This document shows positions 43,088-53,892 of a stretch of DNA of 64,000 bases, piece by piece. This DNA comes from Bimuria novae-zelandiae CBS 107.79. Lineage: Eukaryota > Ascomycota > Dothideomycetes > Pleosporales > Didymosphaeriaceae. The stretch's first letter is position 1; every line of letters begins with the position of its first letter. The translations under genes and the position numbers were made by a program. The DNA lies in contig ML976691.1 of assembly GCA_010015655.1 (NCBI GenBank), positions 351,849 to 415,848 on the forward strand, written 5' to 3'. The notes beneath the pieces were generated by a model that was not told the DNA's origin, made no database searches, and saw only the letters and a program-made list of their open reading frames with translations.

Positions 43088-46000
43088 ATGCAGCCAGGGG
43101 AGCCAGCGCCAGCTTACCAGAGCCAGAGGCCAACCACGCAAACACCACTTAGCACCACCGCTCGCCCTTTGCCTTCGCCAACCACGCCCGCAGCCCATCA
43201 CCAAACCTTCCACCACAACTCCCCCCATCAACACCGCGCGCCCACCTCGCCCGCCGCCGCCACCGAACAGCTCCCGCCGCTCAGCACGGCCCTCTACACG
43301 GCACCCAAGACCTCATACTACGACCCAACCTCAGATCATGGCGTAGGACAGCCCCACGGATCAACCGCCGCGCGCTACGAGGGTCACTATCCATCGCAGG
43401 TACGCATTTCCCGGCCTCCAATCCGTTTCGCGGCATCCCCGTCCACCATATAAAATGTATGCAGGGATGCAGGGCTAACTTCACTCCACCAGCCTCGAGA
43501 CTCGCACGCCTACCAGGACGCCCGCCCGCCAGCGAGCCCGTACAACAACCCGTACCGGTCGCCTGTGGCCAGCTCCTTCGCCCACCACTCGCCGCTGCAG
43601 CGTCCGGTCTCACACGGCCACATGGCCGCCAACATGGAGGCAATGTCTCACTCGCCCGTGTCTCCCAGCGTGTATCAATCAATGAACCGGGGAGCGGTGC
43701 AGCCCCCGCCACCCCAATATGAGCGGAGACCGTCGGTGAAAGAAGAGGTCAGCACAGACGCGCCTGCCTGCGACGTGGACGCGATCGCTGACAACAGGTT
43801 ACATAGATCCCTCCACCCGCCCCGAAGCGCGACCCCATGTCTTTGTCAAGCATCATGGACTCTGGCGCCGATCCTGACCCGCCCACAAAGGCTCCACATC
43901 TGCCTCCCACGAACGACGCCCGCGTCCTCTCCAAAGCTTCACCCAACCCTCTGTTTGTCAAACAAGAGGCACTGCCATCGCCTGCATCCGCCGACCTCTC
44001 CTACGCCGACCACCGTGCGGTGCCCTTTGAGAGTATGCCGCCCGTCGGTAGCGCTCCCCCACCCTCGCGGCTCGTGCCCCGCGAGCTCCCCGCTCCCGAC
44101 GAAGCCGCAGTGGAGGCTGCCTTGGCTCACATCGAAACGAACGAGATGAAGGATATCGACATCGCAGGCGCAGACTATGACCGCGAAAGGGAAGAGTATG
44201 GCATGCAGATGAAGAAGCGTGCTATAGAGATCAACTCGGCTGAAGACAGCAAACGCAAGGTATGCCCACGAGATAACATTACCTTGCATTGGCTAACATA
44301 TGCAGCGGCGGCGCACTGGGTACCTTACGCGGACTTTCGATACCTTGAGTGCTCATCGTGATGCGGCCAAGCATATCTACGCCATGGAGCACGAGGCCGA
44401 GGCATGGCAACAAGTCCAGAACCAGGAAATCGCAGAAGAGAAGGAACGCAAGAAGGACATGCAGCGGAAGCGGCGGCGAGAGAAGACGATCCAAAACGAA
44501 GAAGCTAAGCGCAATGAAGCTTTGGCGCGCGCCAACGAGGCCGAGAATGAGGAAGAGCGGGAAAAGCATCTGCGCGAGGCCTCCAAGGCAGAGCGCAAAG
44601 CGAAGACAACTAGTCAGCTGCTCCAAGGCAATGCACCCAGCAAGGATTTCCGAGAAGTTACTCCTCACGCTCCCAACTTCGAAGGCGGCACCATGAGCTC
44701 CTTCCAGGCGTCCGATGAATTGATGGGCGGGAAACGCAAGGGCGGACGGTCAGGCGGTCGTCTCAAGAAGAGCAAGGAGCAGAAGCAGGCGGAGAAAGAT
44801 GCTGCCGCCGCCGGCCAAGCTGCTCTCGACCGTGGAGAAGACCTTCCGCTCATCGCTCCCCGAGAAGAAGCCCGTCTCGAAGCATTGAAGAGCCGGAGCG
44901 CAACCGAAGATTATTCGGGTCCAATCACTCTCACGTCCTACAATTCCCAAGCGTACCACAATCTTTTCTGCCAGATTTGGAAGGACATTGGCAAGAAAGA
45001 TGTCCCCAAGGTCTACCGAATCAAAGTTCAATCGCTTGATACCAAGCAATCGAACCTCCGGAAGACGGCGCAATTGGCGTCCAAGGAAGCTCGACGATGG
45101 CAGATGCGCACCAACAAGAGTATGAAGGATGTGCAAGCTAGGGCCAAACGGAGTATGCGAGAGATGCTCGGCTTTTGGAAGCGTAACGAACGTGATGAGC
45201 GCGATCAGCGCAAGATGGCTGAGCGAGCGGAACTGGAAAATGCGAGAAAGGCTGAAGCAGAGAAGGAGAACAACCGTCAGAAGAGGAAACTCAACTTCCT
45301 TATCCAGCAGACAGAGTTGTACTCGCATTTCATTGGCAAGAAAGCCAAGACCGAAGAGATCGAGCGGTCTACCGACGATACGGATGCCGCACCCGGTAAC
45401 GCTGCGTCTGCATCTGGGCCTGCATTCGACGTATCGGACCATGCGGCCCCTGGCGCGAAGGTTACTAACTTCAAGGACCTTGACTTCGATAACGACGACG
45501 AGAGTGCATTGCATGCTGCTGCTGTTGCCAATGCCCAGCACGCTGTCAAGGAAGCGCAGGACCGAGCACGCGCCTTCAATGGCGAGGATGGTGATGACGA
45601 AGGCGAACTGAACTTCCAAAACCCGTCCGGTCTCCAAGACGAGAAGGACTTCATTCCACAACCGAAGTTGCTTAATTGCACCCTCAAAGAGTACCAACTC
45701 AAGGGACTTAATTGGCTCGTCAACCTATACGAACAGGGTATCAACGGTATCCTAGCTGATGAGATGGGCCTGGGAAAGACGGTCCAATCCATCTCCATCA
45801 TGGCTTACCTTGCAGAGAAGCATGGTTACTGGGGCCCTTTCTTAGTCATTGCTCCCGCATCCACGTTGCACAACTGGCAACAAGAAATTGCCCGGTTCGT
45901 TCCGGATTTCAAAGTCATTCCGTATTGGGGTACTGCTGGAGACCGAAAGATCCTGCGAAAATACTGGGACCGGAGAAAGGGTGCGTACAGCCGGGACGCT

Positions 46001-48298
46001 CAAATGCACGTTCTCGTCACGTCATATCAGTTGGTCGTCCAGGACGCGCCCTATTTCCAGAAAATGCAATGGCAGTACATGATTCTTGATGAAGCTCAAG
46101 CCATCAAGTCATCTCAGAGCTCGCGGTGGAAGAGTCTTTTGGGTTTCAAGACACGCAATCGCCTACTTCTTACAGGAACTCCCATCCAGAACAACATGCA
46201 AGAGCTTTGGGCGCTTCTGCATTTCATTATGCCAAGCTTGTTCGACTCTCACGACGAGTTTAGCGATTGGTTCTCCAAAGATATTGAGAGCCACGCGCAG
46301 AGTAACACGAAGCTCAACGAGGACCAGCTGAAGCGTTTACATATGATATTGAAACCATTCATGCTGCGACGTGTCAAGAAGCATGTACAGAAAGAGCTTG
46401 GAGACAAGATCGAACTGGACGTCTTCTGTGACTTGACGTATAGGCAGCGAGCTTACTACACCAGCCTCCGCAACAAGATCAGCCTGATGGACCTCATCGA
46501 GAAAGCGGTTGGGGACGAGCAGGACACTGCTACGCTCATGAATCTTGTCATGCAGTTCCGTAAAGTCTGCAACCATCCAGATCTCTTCGAACGTACCGAT
46601 ACCTGGTCACCTTTCGCCTTCGCACATTATGCCGAGACAGCTTCTTTCATGCGCGAAGGTCAGAACGTGAGTGTTGCGTACTCTACGCGCAATCTGATCG
46701 AGTATCGCCTACCTCGCCTTATCGGCCGCAACGGTGGCCGGCTGGATATCCCCGGACCGGAGAACCCTAAGGCTGGATTCAACGGACGTTATCTCTATAA
46801 CCTGATGAATATCTGGAGCCAGGATTACCTTCATCAGTCTTCCAAGGAGAACGGCGCTTTCGCGTGGCTTCGATTGGCGAACCTGTCAGCTAACGAGGCG
46901 TCCAAGATCGCAAAGCAAGATCTGTTCCAACGTGCTGTGGATCTCACTGATCGGCCTCGCCAGCTAAGCCGTCTTAACATCCTATACGATGAGGAGGCTA
47001 GCACCTATGCTCCCAAACATTCAATGCTAAACATCGTCGAGCGCCAGGATCGGGCTGCACTGGCCGAGGTCACCGCCAATGGTTACATGCAGAACTTGCT
47101 CAACGTCGCACATGCATCATTTGAACAGACTGGCCTCGACATTATCGAGCGATGCGCCAAGCCGCTTGTTTCTGCGCCTCCTATCGAGTTGTACTGCTCC
47201 AGCCAAGGTGTCATTGCGGAGAAGCAGAACACGTTCTTCAATGTCGCAATGCGGAATGCATTTTATGGCGTCTCCCAGAACGCCGAGTGTGAGCAGACAC
47301 TTCTAGAGTCGAAGGCCGATACAACTGCCGTCACCACCCTGGCTCCCAAGCTGCCATCACCGATACATGCTAAGTCGCGGTATACGCACATCAATGTTCC
47401 TTCCATGCAACGCTTCGTTACGGATTCTGGCAAGCTTGCCAAGCTTGATTCGTTGCTCAAGGAGCTGAAGGCTAACGACCATCGCGTCCTGCTGTACTTC
47501 CAGATGACACGGATGATGGACATGGTCGAAGAGTATCTTACCTATCGGAAGTACAAGTACTGCCGCTTGGATGGTTCCACCAAACTCGAGGACCGCCGTG
47601 ATACCGTTGCGAAGTTTCAAGCACCAGATTCGGATATTTTCGTCTTCCTGCTGTCGACACGCGCTGGTGGTCTCGGTATCAATCTCGTGGCCGCCGATAC
47701 TGTCATCTTCTACGATTCTGATTGGAATCCTACAATTGACTCACAGGCCATGGATCGCGCGCATCGTCTTGGTCAGACTAGGCAAGTCACCGTCTATCGC
47801 CTCATCACGCGTGGTACGATCGAAGAGCGCATCCGGAAACGTGCATTGCAGAAGGAAGAGGTTCAGCGTGTCGTCATTACCGGAGGAGCAGGTGCTGGAG
47901 TCGACTTCAACACCCGGTCTCGCGAGAACCGTACCAAGGATATCGCCATGTGGCTCGCAGATGATGATCAGGCTGCTGAGATCGAGAAGAAAGAAGCCGA
48001 GATCGCCGAGGCAGAAAAGAATGCGCCGTCCAGCAAGAAGCGGAAGCGGACGAAGAAGGCAGAGGCGGCCAGCTTGGATGACATGTATCATGAGGGTAAG
48101 TGTAACAACAACGCCTCTACTTTGTACAGTGCTAACTCTACCTCAGGCGAAGGCCACTTCGATACCAGCGAGAAGCCTAGCGGCGCCTCGACACCTCTCC
48201 CGGACGCGGACGCACCAGCTGGCAAGCGTCGCAAGGGCATGACCAAGAAGGCGAAGACAGCGAAGCAGCGCCTCGCTGTCGCCGACGGCCAGGTCTAA
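43088..48298 (+). CDS. INO80: INO80 chromatin-remodelling ATPase
   Basis: Ino80 is the ATPase of the INO80 complex, which slides and spaces nucleosomes and edits H2A.Z. Exons 43088-43399, 43493-43747, 43807-44259, 44306-48095 and 48147-48298 join in phase to 1,653 residues. Order: disordered Pro/Ser/His-rich N-terminus; HSA-type actin-binding helix and coiled, Lys/Glu-rich region (about 380-480); DBINO domain (about 550-690, [40 protein letters not shown]); SNF2 ATPase from about 797 with Walker [13 protein letters not shown] box, and LTGTPIQNN; a large insert typical of INO80; helicase C lobe with [11 protein letters not shown] and [12 protein letters not shown]. The basic tail holds [10 protein letters not shown]. 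The last intron (51 nt, 48096-48146) is a multiple of three and stop-free, so its retention is silent. An in-frame ATG at 43025 is an alternative start. Confidence 0.97.
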
Positions 48299-49371
48299 TG
48301 CTCCGATATTATCTACCCTGTACCCACTGTACCACCATCCCATTTCTACAAATGTTTGCGCAAGGCGTCATCTGCATCCAGCATTTTCACATGTGGTCCA
48401 CCCCTTGTTTTCTCTTTACTCTGTTTGTTTGTTGGCCCCAATAGCACAGGCCAAAGGGCCGTTGCCACTGTAATAGTAGATTCGAACACTGGGTGTTTGG
48501 GTTCGGAAGTGGCGCATGAAAGGAGGGCATGGAGGGTTTGTGCGACCTGCTGTATCGGGGGTCGAGGGGACTGTTTGGTCTCGCATGATATCTTTGGGCG
48601 AGTTGCACTGGAGATGCGTAGATGGTGGTAGGGTGGTTTAGCAAAAGAATTCATGGCTTTACTCGATGTGGTTGTTGACTCTTTCGATCGCTACTGTAGC
48701 TACCGATTACAGGGAGATGGCAAAAGCGATGTACTCTGGAGGTCTTGTACAAACGACGATTGTTATTCGCAAGAGCCCGGAGCGTGGTGTGTATCTGAGG
48801 TGCACTTTGCACACGGTACCAAGATCTCCAGGGCTTCGCTGTTGTATTGAGAATGCAAGGAGGGGTAGGGTCTGAGAGACGCGCTGTAGGCGGTTGTTTG
48901 GGCAGGAGTTTGCGAAAACAACCCCGGTGCCCGCGCCGACTTAGCCTCCATCGCCAATACGTATCTCGGGACCCGCGTCCGCATCCTCACCGGTATATCT
49001 ACCACACTACATTATCAGTACGAACACTATTTTTTAAAGGTGAAAAAGCTCACTGCGGAGTGTGTGATTGGAGGAAGAATCGAAGGCCGTTTTTTGTTTG
49101 TGTCAAAGGGCAACCTGGTCTTTAGCGAGGGGTGTTCTTTGAAAGTCTGGTGGCGTATACGAGGTCTTGTCTATCTTAGAAGATGGTGTGTTGAAGTCAC
49201 GACGAGGCTGTGTTGGAGCTTTGTTGTGAGTAGGGGGGAACGTACTTGAATCTCTACCACCTTGCTATTGTATATATCCTATCAATCATCATCCCTTTCA
49301 TCCACAACACTCTATCTTCCTACGCAACAGTCCTTTATGCTATCCTTTCTAGCACCATACACTCCACAACA
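48299..49371. other. Intergenic, no gene seen
   Basis: About 1.07 kb after INO80 with only short incoherent ORFs. No repeat boundary defined. Confidence 0.4.
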
Positions 49372-49965
49372 ATGCAGCCCCCTCCACCCTATCTACAGTC
49401 CCCGCACCCCACCACGCCTCTAAAACGCTCCCGCGCCCCCGCCAAAATCCTCACAATCCTCGCGGTCCTTATGTGATTTCATGGGCCCTCTTCCCCCCCG
49501 CCACCCACATCGTCCTACGCAAAACCCGCCTCTGCCAACGCCCGCCTCCGCGCCTGGCACGGCGCCGGCAGCCCCGCCTGCTTACACTCTTCGCCCTGCA
49601 AACCGTACCCACCGTCTCCCTCGCTCGCCCTCGTCCTCCCTGTTACACTCGTCCCGCTTGTCTTCTCTACGGTCTTCCTGCCTCCGTCACTGTTCTTCTC
49701 AGCAAGAGGTGCAAGACTAGATCCAGGCATACTACTATGTGAGGCGCTGATGGGATTTGGCTTGTGGACAGCGTGCGGCGTGTTTAACGCGGTGTATTTG
49801 GAATATAAGACTGTAAGAGGGACGTGGAGGGTGTATGAGTTGTTTGATCATGTTTGGGGGGCGGTGGCGGGTGTGCAAATTGTGACTGCTGGGGTATGGG
49901 ATTTGAGCGGGTGTAGGGAGAAGGGCTGGGGTAACTTGGGCAGAAAAATAGTTTTTAATTTTTAA
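49372..49965 (+). CDS. Small multi-pass membrane protein, frame interrupted by TGA
   Basis: One frame runs from ATG 49372 to TAA 49965. It begins MQPPPPYLQSPHPTTPLKRS and enters a hydrophobic stretch KILTILAVLM, then meets TGA at 49474-49476. The same frame continues with hydrophobic segments (LALVLPVTLVPLVFSTVFLP, ILLCEALMGFGLWTACGVF, VWGAVAGVQIVTAGVWDLSG), as in fungal MARVEL-like four-helix membrane proteins. Either the TGA is a nonsense mutation, or it lies in a poorly defined intron (GTGATT donor at 49473, AG acceptor near 49571, which would keep the frame). The last codons lie inside a 56-bp tandem repeat (49926-50093), so the C-terminal end may be repeat-derived. Family and function are not recognised with certainty. 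Confidence 0.45.
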
Positions 49966-50093
49966 TGTTGTATAGGCAAGCCTGGGGTAACTTAGGTGGA
50001 GGAATAGGTTTTGTAATCTAGCCTTGTATAGGGAATCCTGGGTTGACTTGGGTAGAAAAAGAGTTTTGTAGTAAGTGAGCTAGATTCTGTGTC
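49926..50093. repeat. Tandem repeat with 56-bp period, about three units
   Basis: CTGGGGTAACTT starts at 49926 and again at 49982; CTGGGTTGACTT starts at 50038: exactly 56 bases apart each time. Each unit continues with a purine-rich part (GCAGAAAAATAG, GTGGAGGAATAG, GTAGAAAAAGAG) and TTGTATAGG near its end. The third unit is incomplete. The unit head is the dispersed CCTGGGGTAAC motif seen elsewhere in the window. Confidence 0.75.
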
Positions 50094-50381
50094 TTGTTAG
50101 GACGGGATACACCATTTTAAGAGTAAAACACTAACGTACAGTAGCATGAGTTACCTCAAGATCCACTTTCACAAAATCATAGCAAGATATTGGTAACTTT
50201 TCCTCTTCATTCATAAACCCCTGCAGTCCTCTCACGCCCTACCATCACATCCACAAAAAGCCACCACAAACCCCTCTCACGTCCATCCGCGCAGCACCAT
50301 CCATCCCTCAAACCTCGCCTCAGTAACCCCCATCAAGTCTACCCCCGCGGCACCCAGCAAATCTCGCCCAAACCCAGGTAC

Positions 50382-50699
50382 TCACCATTCCTCCGGCGCC
50401 CTCCAACCCGACGGCCTCATATCCCCCCTCAAATGCGCCCTCGGAAGCACCGTCAACTCCACCCCGACTCCTCCATCCACCTCCCTCACAGCCTCGATGC
50501 GGCGGCGACGAGCGGCATGTCGAGCGCGGCGATCCTGCATCATGGGATGAACCCAGAGGACGAGGTACGCGACGAGCAGGATGAGGGCGATGATGCTCAT
50601 GAAGGTCCAGGCGAAGGTGGCGAGGTTGTAGGTTCGTCCGTGGGCGGGGTTGCGAGTGGACGCGGGCGGGGTGTTCGTTATGTTGGGTGAGGAGGACAT
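50382..50699 (-). CDS. Small single-pass membrane protein
   Basis: One exon, 105 residues. A Ser/Thr/Asn/Pro-rich N-terminus (MSSSPNITNTPPASTRNPAH) leads to one strong membrane segment (about 28-50, FMSIIALILLVAYLVLWVHP). An Arg-rich positive stretch (DRRARHAARRRRIEAV) follows directly, so the positive-inside rule puts the C-terminus in the cytosol. The remainder is polar. I recognise no family; similar short single-span proteins are common in filamentous ascomycetes. A further 3' exon is possible because the last residues have weak coding character. Confidence 0.5.
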   Translation of the reverse strand: MSSSPNITNTPPASTRNPAHGRTYNLATFAWTFMSIIALILLVAYLVLWVHPMMQDRRARHAARRRRIEAVREVDGGVGVELTVLPRAHLRGDMRPSGWRAPEEW

Positions 50700-51552
50700 T
50701 GTGGTGTGAGTGGCTACGGGGCGGGGTTAGTCGTGTAGGGATGGGAGAGGGGCGGTAGAGTGAGTATACCTTGGAGAGGCTTTGCGGTGGAGCGGTGCAT
50801 TGCTACGAGTGCGTAGGCTGGTGGAAGATTGCAAGGCGAGTGTAGGTGTTGTAGGTTGGTTGAGTTGCGCGCGCTGAAGGTTTTGTATAAGAGCGTTTGC
50901 GCTCTCTTGGCGCCATTTGATGAGAGTGCGAGGTGAAGAAGGATAGGTAGAGTTCTCCGGGTGAAGGTGAGGCGAGGACCGCCATGGTTCTCAAGTGAAG
51001 CAGGTTGTTCTGCACCAACCGCGTGGGAACAGCGAAAATGTAGCCTGCATTAACCTAAACCACGGTAATGATGGTGAAGCTCAATTGGAACGGACTGGCA
51101 GAGAAGAGGAAGAGTAGTGAAGGTAATTAAGACTTATATAGAGAAGGGGAAAAGGCGCCTTTTTCGCTTCCAGAGGCGGCGAAGAGAATGCTGAATAGAA
51201 CTTCTTTAATAGAAATGAGCTTCATTTGCGCGTGGTCACTCGTGCTGCCGTTTGCCTTTGCGTTTGCAGGGGAAATGATCCCATGTGACCTTTGAGATGG
51301 CTGGCCGATACCGCACGTTTTATCCAACGCAATTTCCATCTCCGAGTGCGGCAGCGTCTCGAAAACCCCCTTATTAACGGCATACTAGAATAGTATCTAG
51401 CCCAAATGCACCGTTGTCTAAGGAACTTATGAGGAGTTTCTCTATCATGAGCAGCGTAAGCATACACCCCGATGTAGGAAACTTGTCCGTATGAGGAAAG
51501 AATATTTTGAACATGCTATTATATACCCAGACTCTATCTCTCTGTAAATATA
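50700..51552. other. Intergenic, no gene seen
   Basis: About 850 bases between the small membrane gene and the P450-like gene. No supported coding sequence or repeat. Confidence 0.4.
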
Positions 51553-53573
51553 CTACTTCCCTTTCCTCACTACGCGCTGCTCAGGAAGCCCTTCCCGCCG
51601 CCTAACCCTCACTCTAACATCGCGTCTCGGAACCTTCACTCCCGCCCCATCTACCGCCTTCGGCACCACCCACTCGCCAACCTTCCTCTCCGCCGCACTC
51701 TTCTCCACGGGTTCGGGCTTGCCATTCACAGGTCCCATTGCCGCAGCCTGCGCTTCCTGCCAGTGGTCGAAGAAAGTCTTCTTCGGTGCTGGCAAGATCT
51801 CCCAGAGTTGTAGTACGCCTGCGACGAATGCGAGGAGCAAGGACGTTTTGTAAAACTCTTCGGGATCAGACGCTGATGTGACGGAGGAAGGAGGTGGAGT
51901 TCGCTGGAAGCGGTCTGGTCTGTACTCGGTCGGAGCAATAAACTGTGCGGAGGATGTGTTGATAAGGCTTTGAGAAAGTCCAATCGCGACGTAAGATCCC
52001 GCGTCTAGCTCCCACACGTCTTGAGTGCCAGGCTTGATGCTCTCTGTCTCGGTCAGACTGATTGACTTATCCACTTTAAACGTCTTGATGGGCACTTTGT
52101 ACAAACGTCTGGCCTCGTTGATGGCCGAGCGAAGATGAGGAAATGACGTTGGCGCGGATAATTGGGAAAGACCGTGGAATGAAATCGCGGGTGGTGCGGG
52201 AAAAGAAGGATGTATCGACGGTGGTTGAGTCGCCTGTGCCCACGACTTTGTCTCTTTGTGGATCTCATCTATGAACGTGTCCGCGTGGGTCGCTTTTGGC
52301 TGAGCTGCTGCGTTTGTGTTGAGGTGTACCAGAGTCCAGAATGCTAGCGGCACTATCTCTGACACGAGATTGTGTAATATTTGTATCGTGATAGCTGCGC
52401 GTGCTTTGATTGGTACCTCGTTCTGCGAGAAGAACTTGTTCATCACTGTGAGTGGAGTCGGTGTATCAGCATCAGCCTCTTCGCCACTCATGCTCTCGTC
52501 GTCGTCCGGGACTCTTTTCTTTGGATTCTCCAGCTCGTTAAAGAACCGCAAAAAGTTCTGGAATAGTCTCTTCTTCGCCAGCATTGCTCCAGGTAGCCCA
52601 GGCTTTGGAAATAAACGTGGAACGCCGACTGCGAGTGCGAAGTAGACCTCCGTGACGGCCGCTAGATCTGACGCTAATAATTGGTACGACTCCGGAAATT
52701 GTAATCCAGTCATTGGGACAATGATGGCACCGCAAAAGAACTCGTTGATGAGTGTCAACAGATCGCACTCTGCCTCAATTGTGCCGTCTGTCAACTCAAG
52801 GTTGGCAACTCGCTCCCAGGGCAGTTGATCCACAATAGAGGAGTTGAAGGTGACGAAATCCGGCAATTGGTCCGTAAGAATGGAAAGAGAACCGGATATT
52901 AGCCTCTCCGCCTGTTGCTTCTTGAAAATATTGTCATCTAAAGCTTTCGATAGTTTCGGTCGTAGCTCGAGATAGCCATCCTCCGTTCCACTAGGCAAGT
53001 TGAAAACATTGCGGAGAATGGCCCATTCGGTGGGATCGATTTCTCCCAGCCCGGTCGGGTTCTGTTGAACTTGTTCGAGAAGTGATGGGGAAAGGATAAT
53101 GTTGTGTCTCGCGCCAGCAAGATTGTACGCAAAGATTGGTGCAAATACCGCCTCCCTACCCATTCAATCAGTACAAAGATATCAAAAGGTCAAATCCGTA
53201 CGTACCTGACTTTATTCAACCATTCTTCACCTCCAAACACCACACCTGGTAAATGTTTCATCCCCGGAACCCAGTATGGGACCTGTTGTACCCGCCTCCT
53301 CCCGCCATTTTGATTTCTCTCCCAACTATTGTTAGAGAAAACCCTCGTAATCGACGTTGCTGCAATAAAGCCCACGAAAAACTGGAGTGCAATTTCCTTC
53401 ACGCTTCTGTCTCTGCCGAAGAATGCAAGTAGTTTGCTGTCGAATCCGTAATAGCGAAGGAATACCAGAACGAAAGGGCTGCTGAGTAGCAAATAGCACA
53501 ACGGCAGAAACAGCACCCTTATAGCTCGATTTGAGGCGTACACGCCCAAGAACAACCCCTTGAGCGACCCCAT
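51553..53573 (-). CDS. Cytochrome P450-like protein lacking the heme-cysteine loop
   Basis: Exons 53573-53206 and 53155-51553 join in phase (AG|G) to 656 residues. The first exon carries two membrane segments (about 20-45 and 60-80), as in ER-anchored P450s, followed by PYWVPGMKHLPGVVFGGEEW. The fold can be followed: I-helix region (about 370), K-helix ExxR as EARR in SAINEARRLYKVPI, and the meander PxRF-type motif EYRPDRF near residue 545. In its normal place after this motif the FxxGxxxCxG heme loop is missing: the sequence goes from PDRFQRTPPPSSVTSAS straight to the L-helix-like LLLAFVAGVLQLWEILP, with no Cys. The C-terminus (WVVPKAVDGAGVKVPRRDVR) is P450-like. It therefore cannot bind heme by the usual thiolate and is probably a non-enzymatic relative or a decayed enzyme. 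The closest type by architecture is the CYP7/CYP8-like group. Confidence 0.8.
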
Positions 53574-53892
53574 CGTGTCGTTTCAACCGGCGGTCTGTTT
53601 TGATCCTTCTCTTTGCGTTCGCCGAAGATACAGCCTCAGCCCGCCTCAGCTGCCGCGAACGATGTCAGCGAGGCTTGGGTACCCACTTCCTGAAGCCAAG
53701 ACAATGCCGTTTCAAAACGGCCCGGCACAAGTGACGTAAAAGCGATGGTGCTTTGAGGCGTTGAGGCTAGAGTACTGGCTGCAGCCCTGCGATGTTCGTG
53801 ACTCTAGCCGCGGGTATGGATAGTGTGTGAACGGCGACGTCTGATATGGGGAGCGGCTGACGAAGGCACCGTAGCATTCACGAAGGGCGCTA
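53574..53892. promoter_or_regulatory. Upstream region of P450-like gene
   Basis: 319 bases between the P450-like start and the left end of the DNA transposon. No motif claimed. The transposon has thus landed close to this promoter. Confidence 0.4.

Noticed and set aside
44750..45697. 315-residue minus-strand ORF
   Set aside because: Lies fully antisense to the INO80 exon 4, with no family features; a shadow of codon bias.
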